Shown in pieces: positions 24,266 through 31,560 of a DNA stretch of 34,070 nucleotides. Position 1 is the stretch's first letter. Each line of letters begins with the position of its first letter. The notes under the pieces are model-generated. The model worked only from the letters and a program-made list of their open reading frames with translations, was not told where the DNA came from and ran no database searches. Both the position numbers and the translations under genes were made by a program. The stretch is from Flavobacteriales bacterium (GTDB taxonomy: Bacteria; Bacteroidota; Bacteroidia; Flavobacteriales_D; Cryomorphaceae). The DNA lies in assembly GCA_022448105.1 (NCBI GenBank), contig JAKVAV010000028.1, forward strand, positions 9,641 through 43,710, given 5' to 3'.

Positions 24266-24910
24266 TTACAGGTAATCTGCTTTGAGAAGTTCTCTAAATT
24301 TTTTTTCAAATTTAATTATTTTGGGTTTTGAGACATTCTGCACGTAGGGATTATTCTGGTGAGCAGGGTAGTAATCTTGGTGATATTTCTCGGCTGGATA
24401 GAAGACACTAAAGCTGCTTACTTGAGTCGCGATTGGTTCAGTGAATTCTATTTCTTCGAGTTCTTCAATTTTTGATTGTATGGCTTTTTTTTCTGCTAGG
24501 CTTCTATAAAAAGCCACCGATCTGTATTGAGGACCACGATCAGGGCCTTGACGATTTACCTGAGTAGGGTCGTGCGCACCTAAAAAGAATACGTCAAGCA
24601 AAATATCGTAAGAAACTACTTCTTGGTCATAGTAAACCTGTATTGCCTCAGCATGGGTGGTCTTGCCAGAGCTCACCTCACGATAAGTCGGGTTCTCTAT
24701 TTCTCCACCAGAGTATCCAGAAATCACATATTTGACACCTTTCACTCGCTCAAATACCGCTTCGGTACACCAGAAACAACCTCCGGCAAAAGTGGCAATT
24801 GACAGACCCTCCTGATTCTTTGGAAGTTTAGCGAAAGACTCGTCCTTTTCGTACTGCGCTGTTGAGCAAGCAACTAAGAGTGAGAACGAAATGAAAAAAA
24901 GATACTTCAT
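24266..24910 (-). CDS. msrA: Peptide methionine-S-sulfoxide reductase, lipoprotein form
   Basis: The 214-residue enzyme repairs methionine-S-sulfoxide in proteins. It has a lipoprotein signal (MKYLFFISFSLLVAC, lipobox cysteine 15), the catalytic GGCFWCTEAVFE block (C45, with C48), GYSGGEIENPTYREVSSGKTTHAEAIQVYYD, FFLGAHDPTQVNRQGPDRGPQYRS and AEKYHQDYY. No cysteine follows C48, so the usual C-terminal recycling cysteines are missing; C48 or an external thiol may resolve the sulfenic acid. As an envelope enzyme it may protect exported proteins. It sits upstream of the cupredoxin gene, consistent with an oxidative-stress or copper-linked theme, which is inference. Confidence 0.94.
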   Translation of the reverse strand: MKYLFFISFSLLVACSTAQYEKDESFAKLPKNQEGLSIATFAGGCFWCTEAVFERVKGVKYVISGYSGGEIENPTYREVSSGKTTHAEAIQVYYDQEVVSYDILLDVFFLGAHDPTQVNRQGPDRGPQYRSVAFYRSLAEKKAIQSKIEELEEIEFTEPIATQVSSFSVFYPAEKYHQDYYPAHQNNPYVQNVSKPKIIKFEKKFRELLKADYL

Positions 24911-25056
24911 GAATTTTTATTTTGAATAACACTTCTGTGAACGTGTTTGTTAAAACAAGAAGTAAGCCAATATCAGATTTTATCCTATTCAACCAAGGAA
25001 ATGCCGTTTAACCGACTTGCTGCTAGGGTTTTGAAATCGCTCTTTTTTGTAATGCG

Positions 25057-26322
25057 TTAAGTCATGGCCGCTATCTTCATCTTCTCCAAAGCTTGATCAA
25101 TGTCCCATTTGAGATCTTCCGCATCTTCAACACCTACCGAAAGACGAACAAGCTTCTCGGTGATATTCATCTTCGCTCTATCTTCTGCAGAGACATCTAC
25201 GTGAGTCATAGTGGCAGGGTGTTGTGCCAGACTTTCGGTGCTTCCCAGGCTCACAGCTAGCTTGACTAGATGCAGATTATTCAAGAAAACAAAAGCCTCT
25301 TTTTCTCCGCCTTTAACGTCAAAGCTGATCATTGCTCCATTGCACTGACATTGTCTTTTCATGAGTTCATCCAGCTTCTGATCCGATTTTCTCATGATTG
25401 ATGGATAGTAAACTTTTTCAATTAGTGGGTGAGTTTCCAAGTATTCCGCTATAATCTCTGCATTAGCAGCCTGCTGGGTCATACGCACTTTGAGCGTTTC
25501 AAGACTACGCATCAGAAGCCAGCCGGTGTAAGGTCCTGCCATGTTCCCTAAAAATGTCCTTAAGGCTTTCACTCTGCTCATTAATTCGGAGGAACCTAAG
25601 ACGGCTCCAGCGATTAAGTCGCTGTGTCCTGCAATATATTTTGTGGCCGAGTAGATCACTAGGTCGGCACCGTGTTTTAAGGGATGCTGCCAAAGCGGCC
25701 CCATATAAGTGTTGTCTACTGCGGTAATTACTTTCTTTGAAGCTGAACTAAACTTATCTGCTAATTCCGCCATCGCTTCCAAGTCAACCATTGCGTTTGT
25801 AGGATTAGCTGGTGTCTCGATGTAAACCATGGCAAGTTTCTCTGCCAAACCAGAGGCCATTACTCGTCGCTCAATTTCTTCGATATCGTCGAAAGCTGAA
25901 AATTCCAGTAAATTAATTCCAAATCTATTTAGCACGCATTTGGTAAAGTGGTTGGTGCCTCCATAAACCGGTGAGCTCATCAGAAGTAAGTCACCAGGAT
26001 TTAGAAATTCTAGCATCACGGTAGAAATGGCCGACATACCGCTTTCGAAGACCGCAGCTTCATCTGCTTCGTCCCAAAGGCAGAGCCTGTTTTCCAGAAT
26101 CTCAAGATCAGGATTGTTGATCCGACTATAGATGAGTCCAGTCTGCTCATCTGGCTCCGCCTTTTTATGACCATAAGCGACTTCAAAGAATCTTTTTCCC
26201 TCTTCGGCAGTTTTAAACTCGAAAGTACTTGTTTGAAATATTGGAGATTTAATAGCGCCCTCAGACCATTCCGGATGGTATCCGTGCGACATCATTAGGC
26301 TTTCCGGTTTGAATTTTCTCAT
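25057..26322 (-). CDS. Cys/Met-metabolism PLP enzyme (cystathionine gamma-synthase family, methionine gamma-lyase-like)
   Basis: The 421-residue fold-type I enzyme has the PLP lysine in YSATKYIAGHSDLIAGAV (K228), D203 in VDNTYMGPLWQHPL, Y120 in SPVYGGTNHF, YIETPANPTN, SLGSTESLAQHPATMTH and KLVRLSVGVEDAEDL. The SLGSTESL and QHPATMTH blocks place it near methionine gamma-lyase and cystathionine gamma-lyase or synthase. The active-site cysteine typical of many methionine gamma-lyases (YGCT) is glycine here (YGGT, G122), so gamma-lyase activity should not be assumed. It lies divergent from an Lrp/AsnC regulator with 129 bases between starts, the arrangement known for mdeA/mdeR, so local control by that regulator is likely. 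Confidence 0.9.
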   Translation of the reverse strand: MRKFKPESLMMSHGYHPEWSEGAIKSPIFQTSTFEFKTAEEGKRFFEVAYGHKKAEPDEQTGLIYSRINNPDLEILENRLCLWDEADEAAVFESGMSAISTVMLEFLNPGDLLLMSSPVYGGTNHFTKCVLNRFGINLLEFSAFDDIEEIERRVMASGLAEKLAMVYIETPANPTNAMVDLEAMAELADKFSSASKKVITAVDNTYMGPLWQHPLKHGADLVIYSATKYIAGHSDLIAGAVLGSSELMSRVKALRTFLGNMAGPYTGWLLMRSLETLKVRMTQQAANAEIIAEYLETHPLIEKVYYPSIMRKSDQKLDELMKRQCQCNGAMISFDVKGGEKEAFVFLNNLHLVKLAVSLGSTESLAQHPATMTHVDVSAEDRAKMNITEKLVRLSVGVEDAEDLKWDIDQALEKMKIAAMT

Positions 26323-26396
26323 GTCTGTTGTTTTCTATCCATAAAAATATTAATCAACTACATAATTGTCAAAAAAGAGAATTAATAGCTTTTTTA

Positions 26397-26404
26397 TAGA
26401 TTTG
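26397..26404 (+). promoter_or_regulatory. Candidate -7 box for the Lrp-type regulator gene
   Basis: TAGATTTG fully matches TAnnTTTG. No TTTG is found 19 bases upstream. The expected transcription start, about 26409-26413, falls inside the palindrome at 26407-26421. Confidence 0.4.
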
Positions 26405-26406
26405 TA

Positions 26407-26454
26407 TAGAATAAAATTCTATTCAATAGAGAATTATAGAATTAATTTAGAATG
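26407..26454. promoter_or_regulatory. Candidate Lrp operator array in the divergent region
   Basis: The perfect palindrome TAGAATAAAATTCTA (26407-26421) matches 13 of 15 positions of the E. coli Lrp consensus YAGHAWATTWTDCTR. It overlaps a second palindrome CTATTCAATAG (26419-26429). Further TAGA(G)AAT copies start at 26428, 26437 and 26448. Offsets of 0, 21, 30 and 41 bases are close to whole DNA turns, as expected for an octameric, DNA-wrapping Lrp protein. The last copy runs into the regulator ATG, which suggests autoregulation. Confidence 0.55.
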
Positions 26455-26901
26455 AAAATCTCCCTAGATTCAACTGACATTAAAATTTTAGATATGCTTT
26501 CATCGAACGCCAAGCATAGAACCAAAGAGATTGCGGCTCAGGTGGGTCTGAGTGTTACACCTGTTTTCGAGCGCATCAAGAGAATGGAAAGGTCTGGGGT
26601 TATTCTTGGCTATCGCGCCCAAATAAATAGAGCAGCTGTTGGGAAGAGTATCATGGCGATTTGCTCTATTTCACTGCACCAGCATAAGACAGGGTACCTT
26701 AAAAAGTTCGAAGAAGAAATCGTTGACTTTGAAGAAGTCTCAGAATGTCTCCATGTTGCGGGGCAGTTTGACTATCTCTTGCGTATAATGACGCCTAGTA
26801 TGGAGTCATACAGAAATTTTGTCACAGAGAAACTCGCCAGTTTAAACAATATATCTCAGGTGAACAGCAGTTTTGTGATGACCGAGGTTAAATCTATTTG
26901 A
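26452..26901 (+). CDS. Lrp/AsnC family transcriptional regulator
   Basis: The 149-residue protein has an N-terminal winged HTH (LDSTDIKILDMLSSNAKHRT then KEIAAQVGLSVTPVFERIKR, about 3-60) and a C-terminal RAM/AsnC ligand-sensing domain (GYRAQINRAAVGKSIMAICS, ECLHVAGQFDYLLRIMTPSM, VNSSFVMTEVKS, about 65-148). Lrp-type proteins form dimers to octamers and bind an amino acid effector. Divergent placement opposite the sulfur-amino-acid PLP enzyme suggests methionine or a related compound as effector, as for MdeR, but this is inference. The start at 26452 overlaps the last operator repeat. Confidence 0.94.
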   Translation: MKISLDSTDIKILDMLSSNAKHRTKEIAAQVGLSVTPVFERIKRMERSGVILGYRAQINRAAVGKSIMAICSISLHQHKTGYLKKFEEEIVDFEEVSECLHVAGQFDYLLRIMTPSMESYRNFVTEKLASLNNISQVNSSFVMTEVKSI

Positions 26902-26924
26902 CTGCATCTAGAAGACAGCTGCTC

Positions 26925-27386
26925 TTATTGAGGGAATTGAGATCCTGTCTTATCCGGTATATTTGGTGTAGGACTTCGTTCCACTTCAACTACAAAATAC
27001 TTCGTATTTCCGCGCCAAGGCAAGGAAATGTACTTCTCCTCGTACCTCAGTCTGACTCTCTCACCACTCAGAGCTACCTCCTCTAGAACTTTAATTATTT
27101 CAGTATCATCCTTATAAATGCTGAAGTCAAATGTTTGTGAGAGTTGATTTTCGCTTTTTACAGCGCCAAAGCTCAGTAAGTCTAGCTGTCCCTCATAGGT
27201 TTTAAATACAGCTCCTTTGCTGCTTACTTTTAGCACAATGCCTGCTCTCACACCTGTGCTGTATACCCCGTAGTAGAAAAATAAGACGGCCGCAATGGAA
27301 AGAACCACTGCAATAAACAATAGACGGCGTAAAAATTTCTTTGCTCCTTTTTTTGCGGAAGCCGCTTTATCTGAAAGTGTGCTCAT
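26925..27386 (-). CDS. Small membrane-anchored protein, often mislabelled 6-phosphogluconate dehydrogenase
   Basis: The 153-residue product has a basic N-terminus (SDKAASAKKGAKKFLRR), one membrane span (about 22-42, LLFIAVVLSIAAVLFFYYGV) and a beta-rich domain: YSTGVRAGIVLKVSSKGAVF, KTYEGQLDLLSFG, TFDFSIYKDDTEIIKVLEEV, RVRLRYEEKYISLPWRGNTK, YFVVEVE. Short proteins of this type are common in Flavobacteriia and are frequently named 6-phosphogluconate dehydrogenase, but no NADP-binding or catalytic motif of that enzyme is present and the length is about a third of it. The role is unknown. It is 23 bases from the convergent Lrp-type gene and 59 bases downstream of the discoidin gene. Confidence 0.82.
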   Translation of the reverse strand: MSTLSDKAASAKKGAKKFLRRLLFIAVVLSIAAVLFFYYGVYSTGVRAGIVLKVSSKGAVFKTYEGQLDLLSFGAVKSENQLSQTFDFSIYKDDTEIIKVLEEVALSGERVRLRYEEKYISLPWRGNTKYFVVEVERSPTPNIPDKTGSQFPQ

Positions 27387-27438
27387 AGTCTTCTTATTTA
27401 AATCGAAATTAACAATAGAATTAGACTGAGCAAGACTT

Positions 27439-27452
27439 CAATTGATCAATTG
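27439..27452. repeat. 14-bp palindrome over the discoidin-protein stop codon
   Basis: CAATTGATCAATTG is a perfect palindrome that includes the stop codon (27446-27448). It may be a binding site or chance. Confidence 0.4.
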
Positions 27453-28186
27453 TGAATTTTCATTACGGGGATTTGTTTGGAATTACCGTTTTGGATCACG
27501 ACCAGATAGTAAACACCGCTGGAATAGCTGCCTGTGTTGATTTCGAAATTCTGCACTCCTTGTTCTGGGAGCTGACCTTCTCTCAACTTCGATCCGTTAG
27601 AGCCGTATAGCTGATAGTAGATTGGCCCAGCGCAAAAGCTTCCCACATCCAAATTAAAACTGGACTGATGAGGATTTGGGAACACATTGACATAAAGGCA
27701 CTCATCATCGTTATTGTTAGCGTCTTGAGCTAAGTCTACGACTTGTATTCTCATCTCGGCGATTCCGTAACAATCACCTCCGTGATTTGAAGAAGCACTT
27801 AACAGCACAAATCGCGCTGTATCACCTGAAAAATTAAAAATTTCTTCCCCTTCATAGAGAGGATCTCCAGGAGCCATTGAAGCATTGAATTGACCTAAGG
27901 TGTTCCAAGTTTCTCCATCAAGACTGTAGTCCACGAAAAAGTACGCAAAACCATCTTGAAGGCGGTCTGGAGAATTTATATTCCAGAGCTTTCCTTGTCC
28001 TAGTTTATACTCATGCCGAAGATCATACATAATCCAATGACCCTCATCACGATTGGGGTTTGGATTCGTGGATTCTTCGCAAGAATACCATGCATCATTC
28101 CAGGAAGTGCTATGTCTATCAGTATAACATTGAGCTTTGGCTGATAGTATCAACCAAACACCCAATAAGGTGAAACTATATCTCAT
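27446..28186 (-). CDS. Secreted discoidin-like protein with T9SS sorting tail
   Basis: The 246-residue product has a signal peptide (MRYSFTLLGVWLILSAKAQC). A discoidin/F5-8C-like domain follows: HSTSWNDAWYSCEESTNPNP, HWIMYDLRHEYKLGQGKLWN, FVDYSLDGETWNTLGQFN, ARFVLLSASSNHGGDCYGIA, EMRIQVV. A type A T9SS tail ends it (VNVFPNPHQSSFNLDVGSF, YYQLYGSNGSKLREGQLPEQ, YSSGVYYLVVIQNG). Discoidin domains bind carbohydrate or membranes, so a surface-binding role is plausible. It starts 3 bases after the DUF1501 stop, so it is the third gene of the DUF1800-DUF1501 operon. Confidence 0.85.
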   Translation of the reverse strand: MRYSFTLLGVWLILSAKAQCYTDRHSTSWNDAWYSCEESTNPNPNRDEGHWIMYDLRHEYKLGQGKLWNINSPDRLQDGFAYFFVDYSLDGETWNTLGQFNASMAPGDPLYEGEEIFNFSGDTARFVLLSASSNHGGDCYGIAEMRIQVVDLAQDANNNDDECLYVNVFPNPHQSSFNLDVGSFCAGPIYYQLYGSNGSKLREGQLPEQGVQNFEINTGSYSSGVYYLVVIQNGNSKQIPVMKIHN

Positions 28187-28189
28187 TCG

Positions 28190-29596
28190 TTAAGCGCTTA
28201 GGTTCATAAAACCAACGGGAAGTCCGCTACCTGTTGAGTAAAAATTCTGGAGGTCAGGAAAAATCTCAAAGAGATCACTACTGCCTACACCAAACCAACT
28301 GGCCAATTCCGCAAAATATTCTGAAGTTGAGGTGGTTGGTATCATCACTCCTCGTGGGAGCATGAGCTCGTTGCCCATTTCAAGTGAAGGATAAGTTCCG
28401 TAGATGTTTCCACCATTTACAGCGCCGCCCATCACCATGGTGTTTCCTCCCCAAGCGTGATCTGAACCGTCGCCATTTGAGGTAAGTGTTCTTCCAAAAT
28501 CTGAGATAGTAAAGGTCGTAACATCTTCGGAGAGCCCCATTTTTTCTAAGGCAGACATAAACTCACCCAAAGCTAGGTCGAGTTCAGGGAGCATTTCTTG
28601 TTGAGATTCTAAGACCTCGTCGTGGTGATCCCATCCGCCGATCTTTACGAAAAATGTTTGTCGGTTGAACGCCAATTCATCTTTGGCGGCAATCACTTTA
28701 GCGATCATCTCCAGTTGCTTTGAAACGGTAGTGTTTGAGAATTGCAGATTAAATGTCCCCGCATCTGAAAGTGCTTGGGTAAGTCCCTGACTTCCATCGA
28801 GAGCTTTGCTTAAAGTGTTGACATAAGTCTTTTTGTACATGTCTTCATAATCTCGTTCCAGCATTGACTTAATCGCATCGTTTCGCAGATTGTGGTAGCT
28901 ATTTTGAGTTTCTGATCCATTCAAGCCGAATTCACCGTTCGACTTAATCGAAAATTCGTTGATGGTTTGCCCACTTTGAAAGAAGTTATTTCCGCTTAAC
29001 GAGATGTTCATGGACAGGTTTGGGTTGCTGTTATGCTGCTGAATAAGGTCAGCTATGCGCCCAGCCCAGCCGTGCGAGCTTCGTTCACCAGGTCGGCCAG
29101 TCTGCCAATGTTTAATTTGATCTGAGTGCGAAAAGAGCCCTAGAGGAGTGCGTCCAGAATTTGATTCATATTGCTGCTTAGTAATAGGTTCAATGAGGGT
29201 CCCCACGTTTGCTATCCAAGCGAGTCTGCCTGAATTATACAGATTCTGAATCTGCGGCATATCTGGATGAACTCCAAATGATTGTCCGCTTGCAAAGCCA
29301 TTGAGCGGTAAAACTTGACTTTGAGGTATTGCCAAGTTAGATCGAGTGGTAAGGTAATTTCCATATTCAAAGTTCCCTCGAGGAATGAGCATGTTGTGCG
29401 AATCTGCTCCACCATCCAGAAGTATGCAAACCAGGGCTTTGTAATCATTAAAATCACCCTTCTTGTCCAATGCTGCTGAAGCGATGGCCTTCATGTTAAT
29501 CAATGAGGAAAACAAAGTGGTTCCTGCAAGGGCGGCACAACCAGAGTTTTTCAAAAAAGCTCTTCTAGATTGTATTGTTTTTTCGGGAGGCACCAT
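28190..29596 (-). CDS. DUF1501 family protein with Tat signal
   Basis: The 468-residue product begins MVPPEKTIQSRRAFLKNSGC, a twin-arginine signal (SRRAFLK) for export of a folded protein. The body matches DUF1501, a relative of the alkaline phosphatase/sulfatase superfamily: DYKALVCILLDGGADSHNML, GRLAWIANVGTLIEPITKQQ, GLFSHSDQIKHWQTGRP, FVKIGGWDHHDEVLESQQEM, TTFTISDFGRTLTSNGDGSD and HAWGGNTMVMGGAVNGGNIY. D/H residues in LDGGAD, WDHHD, SDFGRT and DHAWGG could hold metal. Substrate is unknown. The ATG is separated from the DUF1800 stop by one base (TAA-T-ATG), so the two are translated together; a TTG at 29614 would overlap. Confidence 0.9.
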   Translation of the reverse strand: MVPPEKTIQSRRAFLKNSGCAALAGTTLFSSLINMKAIASAALDKKGDFNDYKALVCILLDGGADSHNMLIPRGNFEYGNYLTTRSNLAIPQSQVLPLNGFASGQSFGVHPDMPQIQNLYNSGRLAWIANVGTLIEPITKQQYESNSGRTPLGLFSHSDQIKHWQTGRPGERSSHGWAGRIADLIQQHNSNPNLSMNISLSGNNFFQSGQTINEFSIKSNGEFGLNGSETQNSYHNLRNDAIKSMLERDYEDMYKKTYVNTLSKALDGSQGLTQALSDAGTFNLQFSNTTVSKQLEMIAKVIAAKDELAFNRQTFFVKIGGWDHHDEVLESQQEMLPELDLALGEFMSALEKMGLSEDVTTFTISDFGRTLTSNGDGSDHAWGGNTMVMGGAVNGGNIYGTYPSLEMGNELMLPRGVMIPTTSTSEYFAELASWFGVGSSDLFEIFPDLQNFYSTGSGLPVGFMNLSA

Positions 29597-29597
29597 A

Positions 29598-31400
29598 TTA
29601 TTTTTGAATTGCAAAATCCGGACTAATCAGTGTGAGGTAGAGTGCATATTCCACTTTATTTTTAATTCTGTTTTGTCCGAAATTCATCTCATTAATAGCT
29701 GAAGTTATTATTTCATGTGTTCCTTCGCTCATATCACCATTGCATAAGCGCAAGTTCATTTCGTTTACCAATACTTCTGAATCTTTTGCCATTTCAGCTA
29801 GGTAAGCACCACCGAGAGGAGCTGTAAGTTCTAAATCGAAAAGAGAAAAGAGTCTGGCTTGCCTTACCCAAATGTCAGCTTGGTTAGCAAACCCTAGTGA
29901 GGTGACAGAGTTGTAGATTTCAAATTCGGGAGCGTATAATCCAGCGTTAAAAATATCTCCATTCGGCTGGTAATCCGGTAGAAAGAAATTGAATACAGAT
30001 GGTGAGGAAAGAGGTAGTTGATACGTTTCATTCTCGAAAATGTATCCAGAAGTCCAATATGCAGTGGTGTTCTCCCGGTCGATGTATTGCCTCAAGAAAC
30101 TGAGATACCTTCCTACAGGAGATTTTAATTTCCCATTGGTCGGTTCTTCTTTCCATGCGCAAGATCGAGCTTCATCGTGTAATAAAATTGCCTTAATCAC
30201 CGCACCAAGATCGCCTCTCACACCATCTCCGTTGTGGTTAAATACATTTGCGATATCCTCGATATATCTAGGACTTGGATTGGACTTCACCAATTGTTGA
30301 ATCAACCTTCTAGAAACGAAGGGAGCCGTGTTTGGATGGTTAAAGAGATAATCCAAAGCCATTGAAACATCCTCTTCGCCCGTTTGACCATTTGGGATTT
30401 CTTTATCACCCAGAATTATTTTTGTTCCTTTTTCATGAAAGTCATCGTACATGACCATAGGAACCGTGTACTCAAGCAAATTTGCCGATGATAAAAATCC
30501 CAATGTGTGGCCAGATTGAGCTTCATCAGTAAGTGCCCCCGCGCCCAAACCGGTCATCACTTTAGCTAGATTGCGGATATCCTCAGCGTCGTATGTCGGA
30601 ATTGAATTGCCATTTTGATCAGTCTTTAGCGTTCCGTCAATGTTTAGTTCGAAAAGTCCAATGGAGAACAATTGCATGATTTCCCTCGCAAAATTCTCAT
30701 CTGGGTAGATTTTTTGTTCCTCGTCTGTAGCTCTGTTTTTGAAATGACTTAAGTAGATTCCCATAGAAGGATGATAGGTCACCTCTTCTAGGAGTTCTCT
30801 ATAATTTCCGAAGGCATGTTTCATAAGCATGTCATAGTATGAAGCTGGGCCTTCTCCATCATTTCTTATGTCTGAGTCGGTTGAGATTACAAATATTTGG
30901 CTGAGCGCAAAGGCTACTCTTTGCCGAAAGACATCACTTTTAGTCATGGCAGCTTCCCACCAAGCATATTGAAAATGGACTTCATTATAGGCGTATTCCG
31001 CAGAGTTTCCATAAAGCTCCTTATGGCGGTCATGTGCAATTTCATAGGCTTGCCGAGTAAGATTTAAAAAGTTTGTAGGCTGAATAGATATTTGGTTGTC
31101 GATCCATGCCTCAAAATCTAGGGTTTTAGCGAGTTGATCAATTTGGTCGGATGTTCCTCCTAGACAAGCTTGATAAAGGAAACGCGCAGCTTCAACTTTG
31201 GATCCATCAAGCCCTTCTGCATTAATGGTATGTTCTGGCGAGGAGTTGTCTGACCAATCAGGATCTGAAAAGCTGCTGCTTGCAGAGACCAGGATCCCCT
31301 CTGAGTGGCCCCCTCCGACATAATCTTCGTAAATCTCTATTTGGGAATAGCTTTTGAACGATATTAGGAGAAGCAAGAAAAACACAAAACCCGCGCGCAT
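29598..31400 (-). CDS. DUF1800 family secreted protein
   Basis: The 600-residue product has a signal peptide (MRAGFVFFLLLLISFKSYSQ) and the DUF1800 domain from about 65: AARFLYQACLGGTSDQIDQL, FEAWIDNQISIQPTNF, YNEVHFQYAWWEAAMTKSDV, FRQRVAFALSQIFVISTDSD, ASYYDMLMKHAFGNYRELLE, VTYHPSMGIYLSHFKNRATD, YPDENFAREIMQLFSIGLFE, FLRQYIDRENTTAYW. DUF1800 is almost always found with DUF1501, as here, and the pair is common in Bacteroidota and Planctomycetota; function is not established. It is the first gene of a tight three-gene operon (DUF1800, DUF1501, discoidin) and lies divergent from the glycosyltransferase gene. Confidence 0.93.
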   Translation of the reverse strand: MRAGFVFFLLLLISFKSYSQIEIYEDYVGGGHSEGILVSASSSFSDPDWSDNSSPEHTINAEGLDGSKVEAARFLYQACLGGTSDQIDQLAKTLDFEAWIDNQISIQPTNFLNLTRQAYEIAHDRHKELYGNSAEYAYNEVHFQYAWWEAAMTKSDVFRQRVAFALSQIFVISTDSDIRNDGEGPASYYDMLMKHAFGNYRELLEEVTYHPSMGIYLSHFKNRATDEEQKIYPDENFAREIMQLFSIGLFELNIDGTLKTDQNGNSIPTYDAEDIRNLAKVMTGLGAGALTDEAQSGHTLGFLSSANLLEYTVPMVMYDDFHEKGTKIILGDKEIPNGQTGEEDVSMALDYLFNHPNTAPFVSRRLIQQLVKSNPSPRYIEDIANVFNHNGDGVRGDLGAVIKAILLHDEARSCAWKEEPTNGKLKSPVGRYLSFLRQYIDRENTTAYWTSGYIFENETYQLPLSSPSVFNFFLPDYQPNGDIFNAGLYAPEFEIYNSVTSLGFANQADIWVRQARLFSLFDLELTAPLGGAYLAEMAKDSEVLVNEMNLRLCNGDMSEGTHEIITSAINEMNFGQNRIKNKVEYALYLTLISPDFAIQK

Positions 31401-31495
31401 GGATAAATATTAATACAGTTATACTGATACGGCGCAGATCAGTTCTAGTTTCACGATTTTTTCGACGTTTTCTTTGATTCTCAAGTTGTCATTTT

Positions 31496-31517
31496 ATGAT
31501 AATCAAATCCTTATCAT
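31496..31517. repeat. Inverted repeat upstream of the glycosyltransferase gene
   Basis: ATGATAA (31496-31502) and TTATCAT (31511-31517) are perfect 7-bp arms around 8 bases. The half sites resemble Fur half sites, but the spacing is longer than a Fur box. It lies between the DUF1800 and glycosyltransferase starts and may be an operator. Confidence 0.3.
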
Positions 31518-31560
31518 TGCTTTGTTCAATTTTTTAGAGTGCATTGATATTAATATCCCT

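Noticed and set aside
31496-31517. Fur box upstream of the glycosyltransferase
   Set aside because: Half sites look similar, but the 8-base spacing and lack of a third repeat do not fit the Fur consensus.
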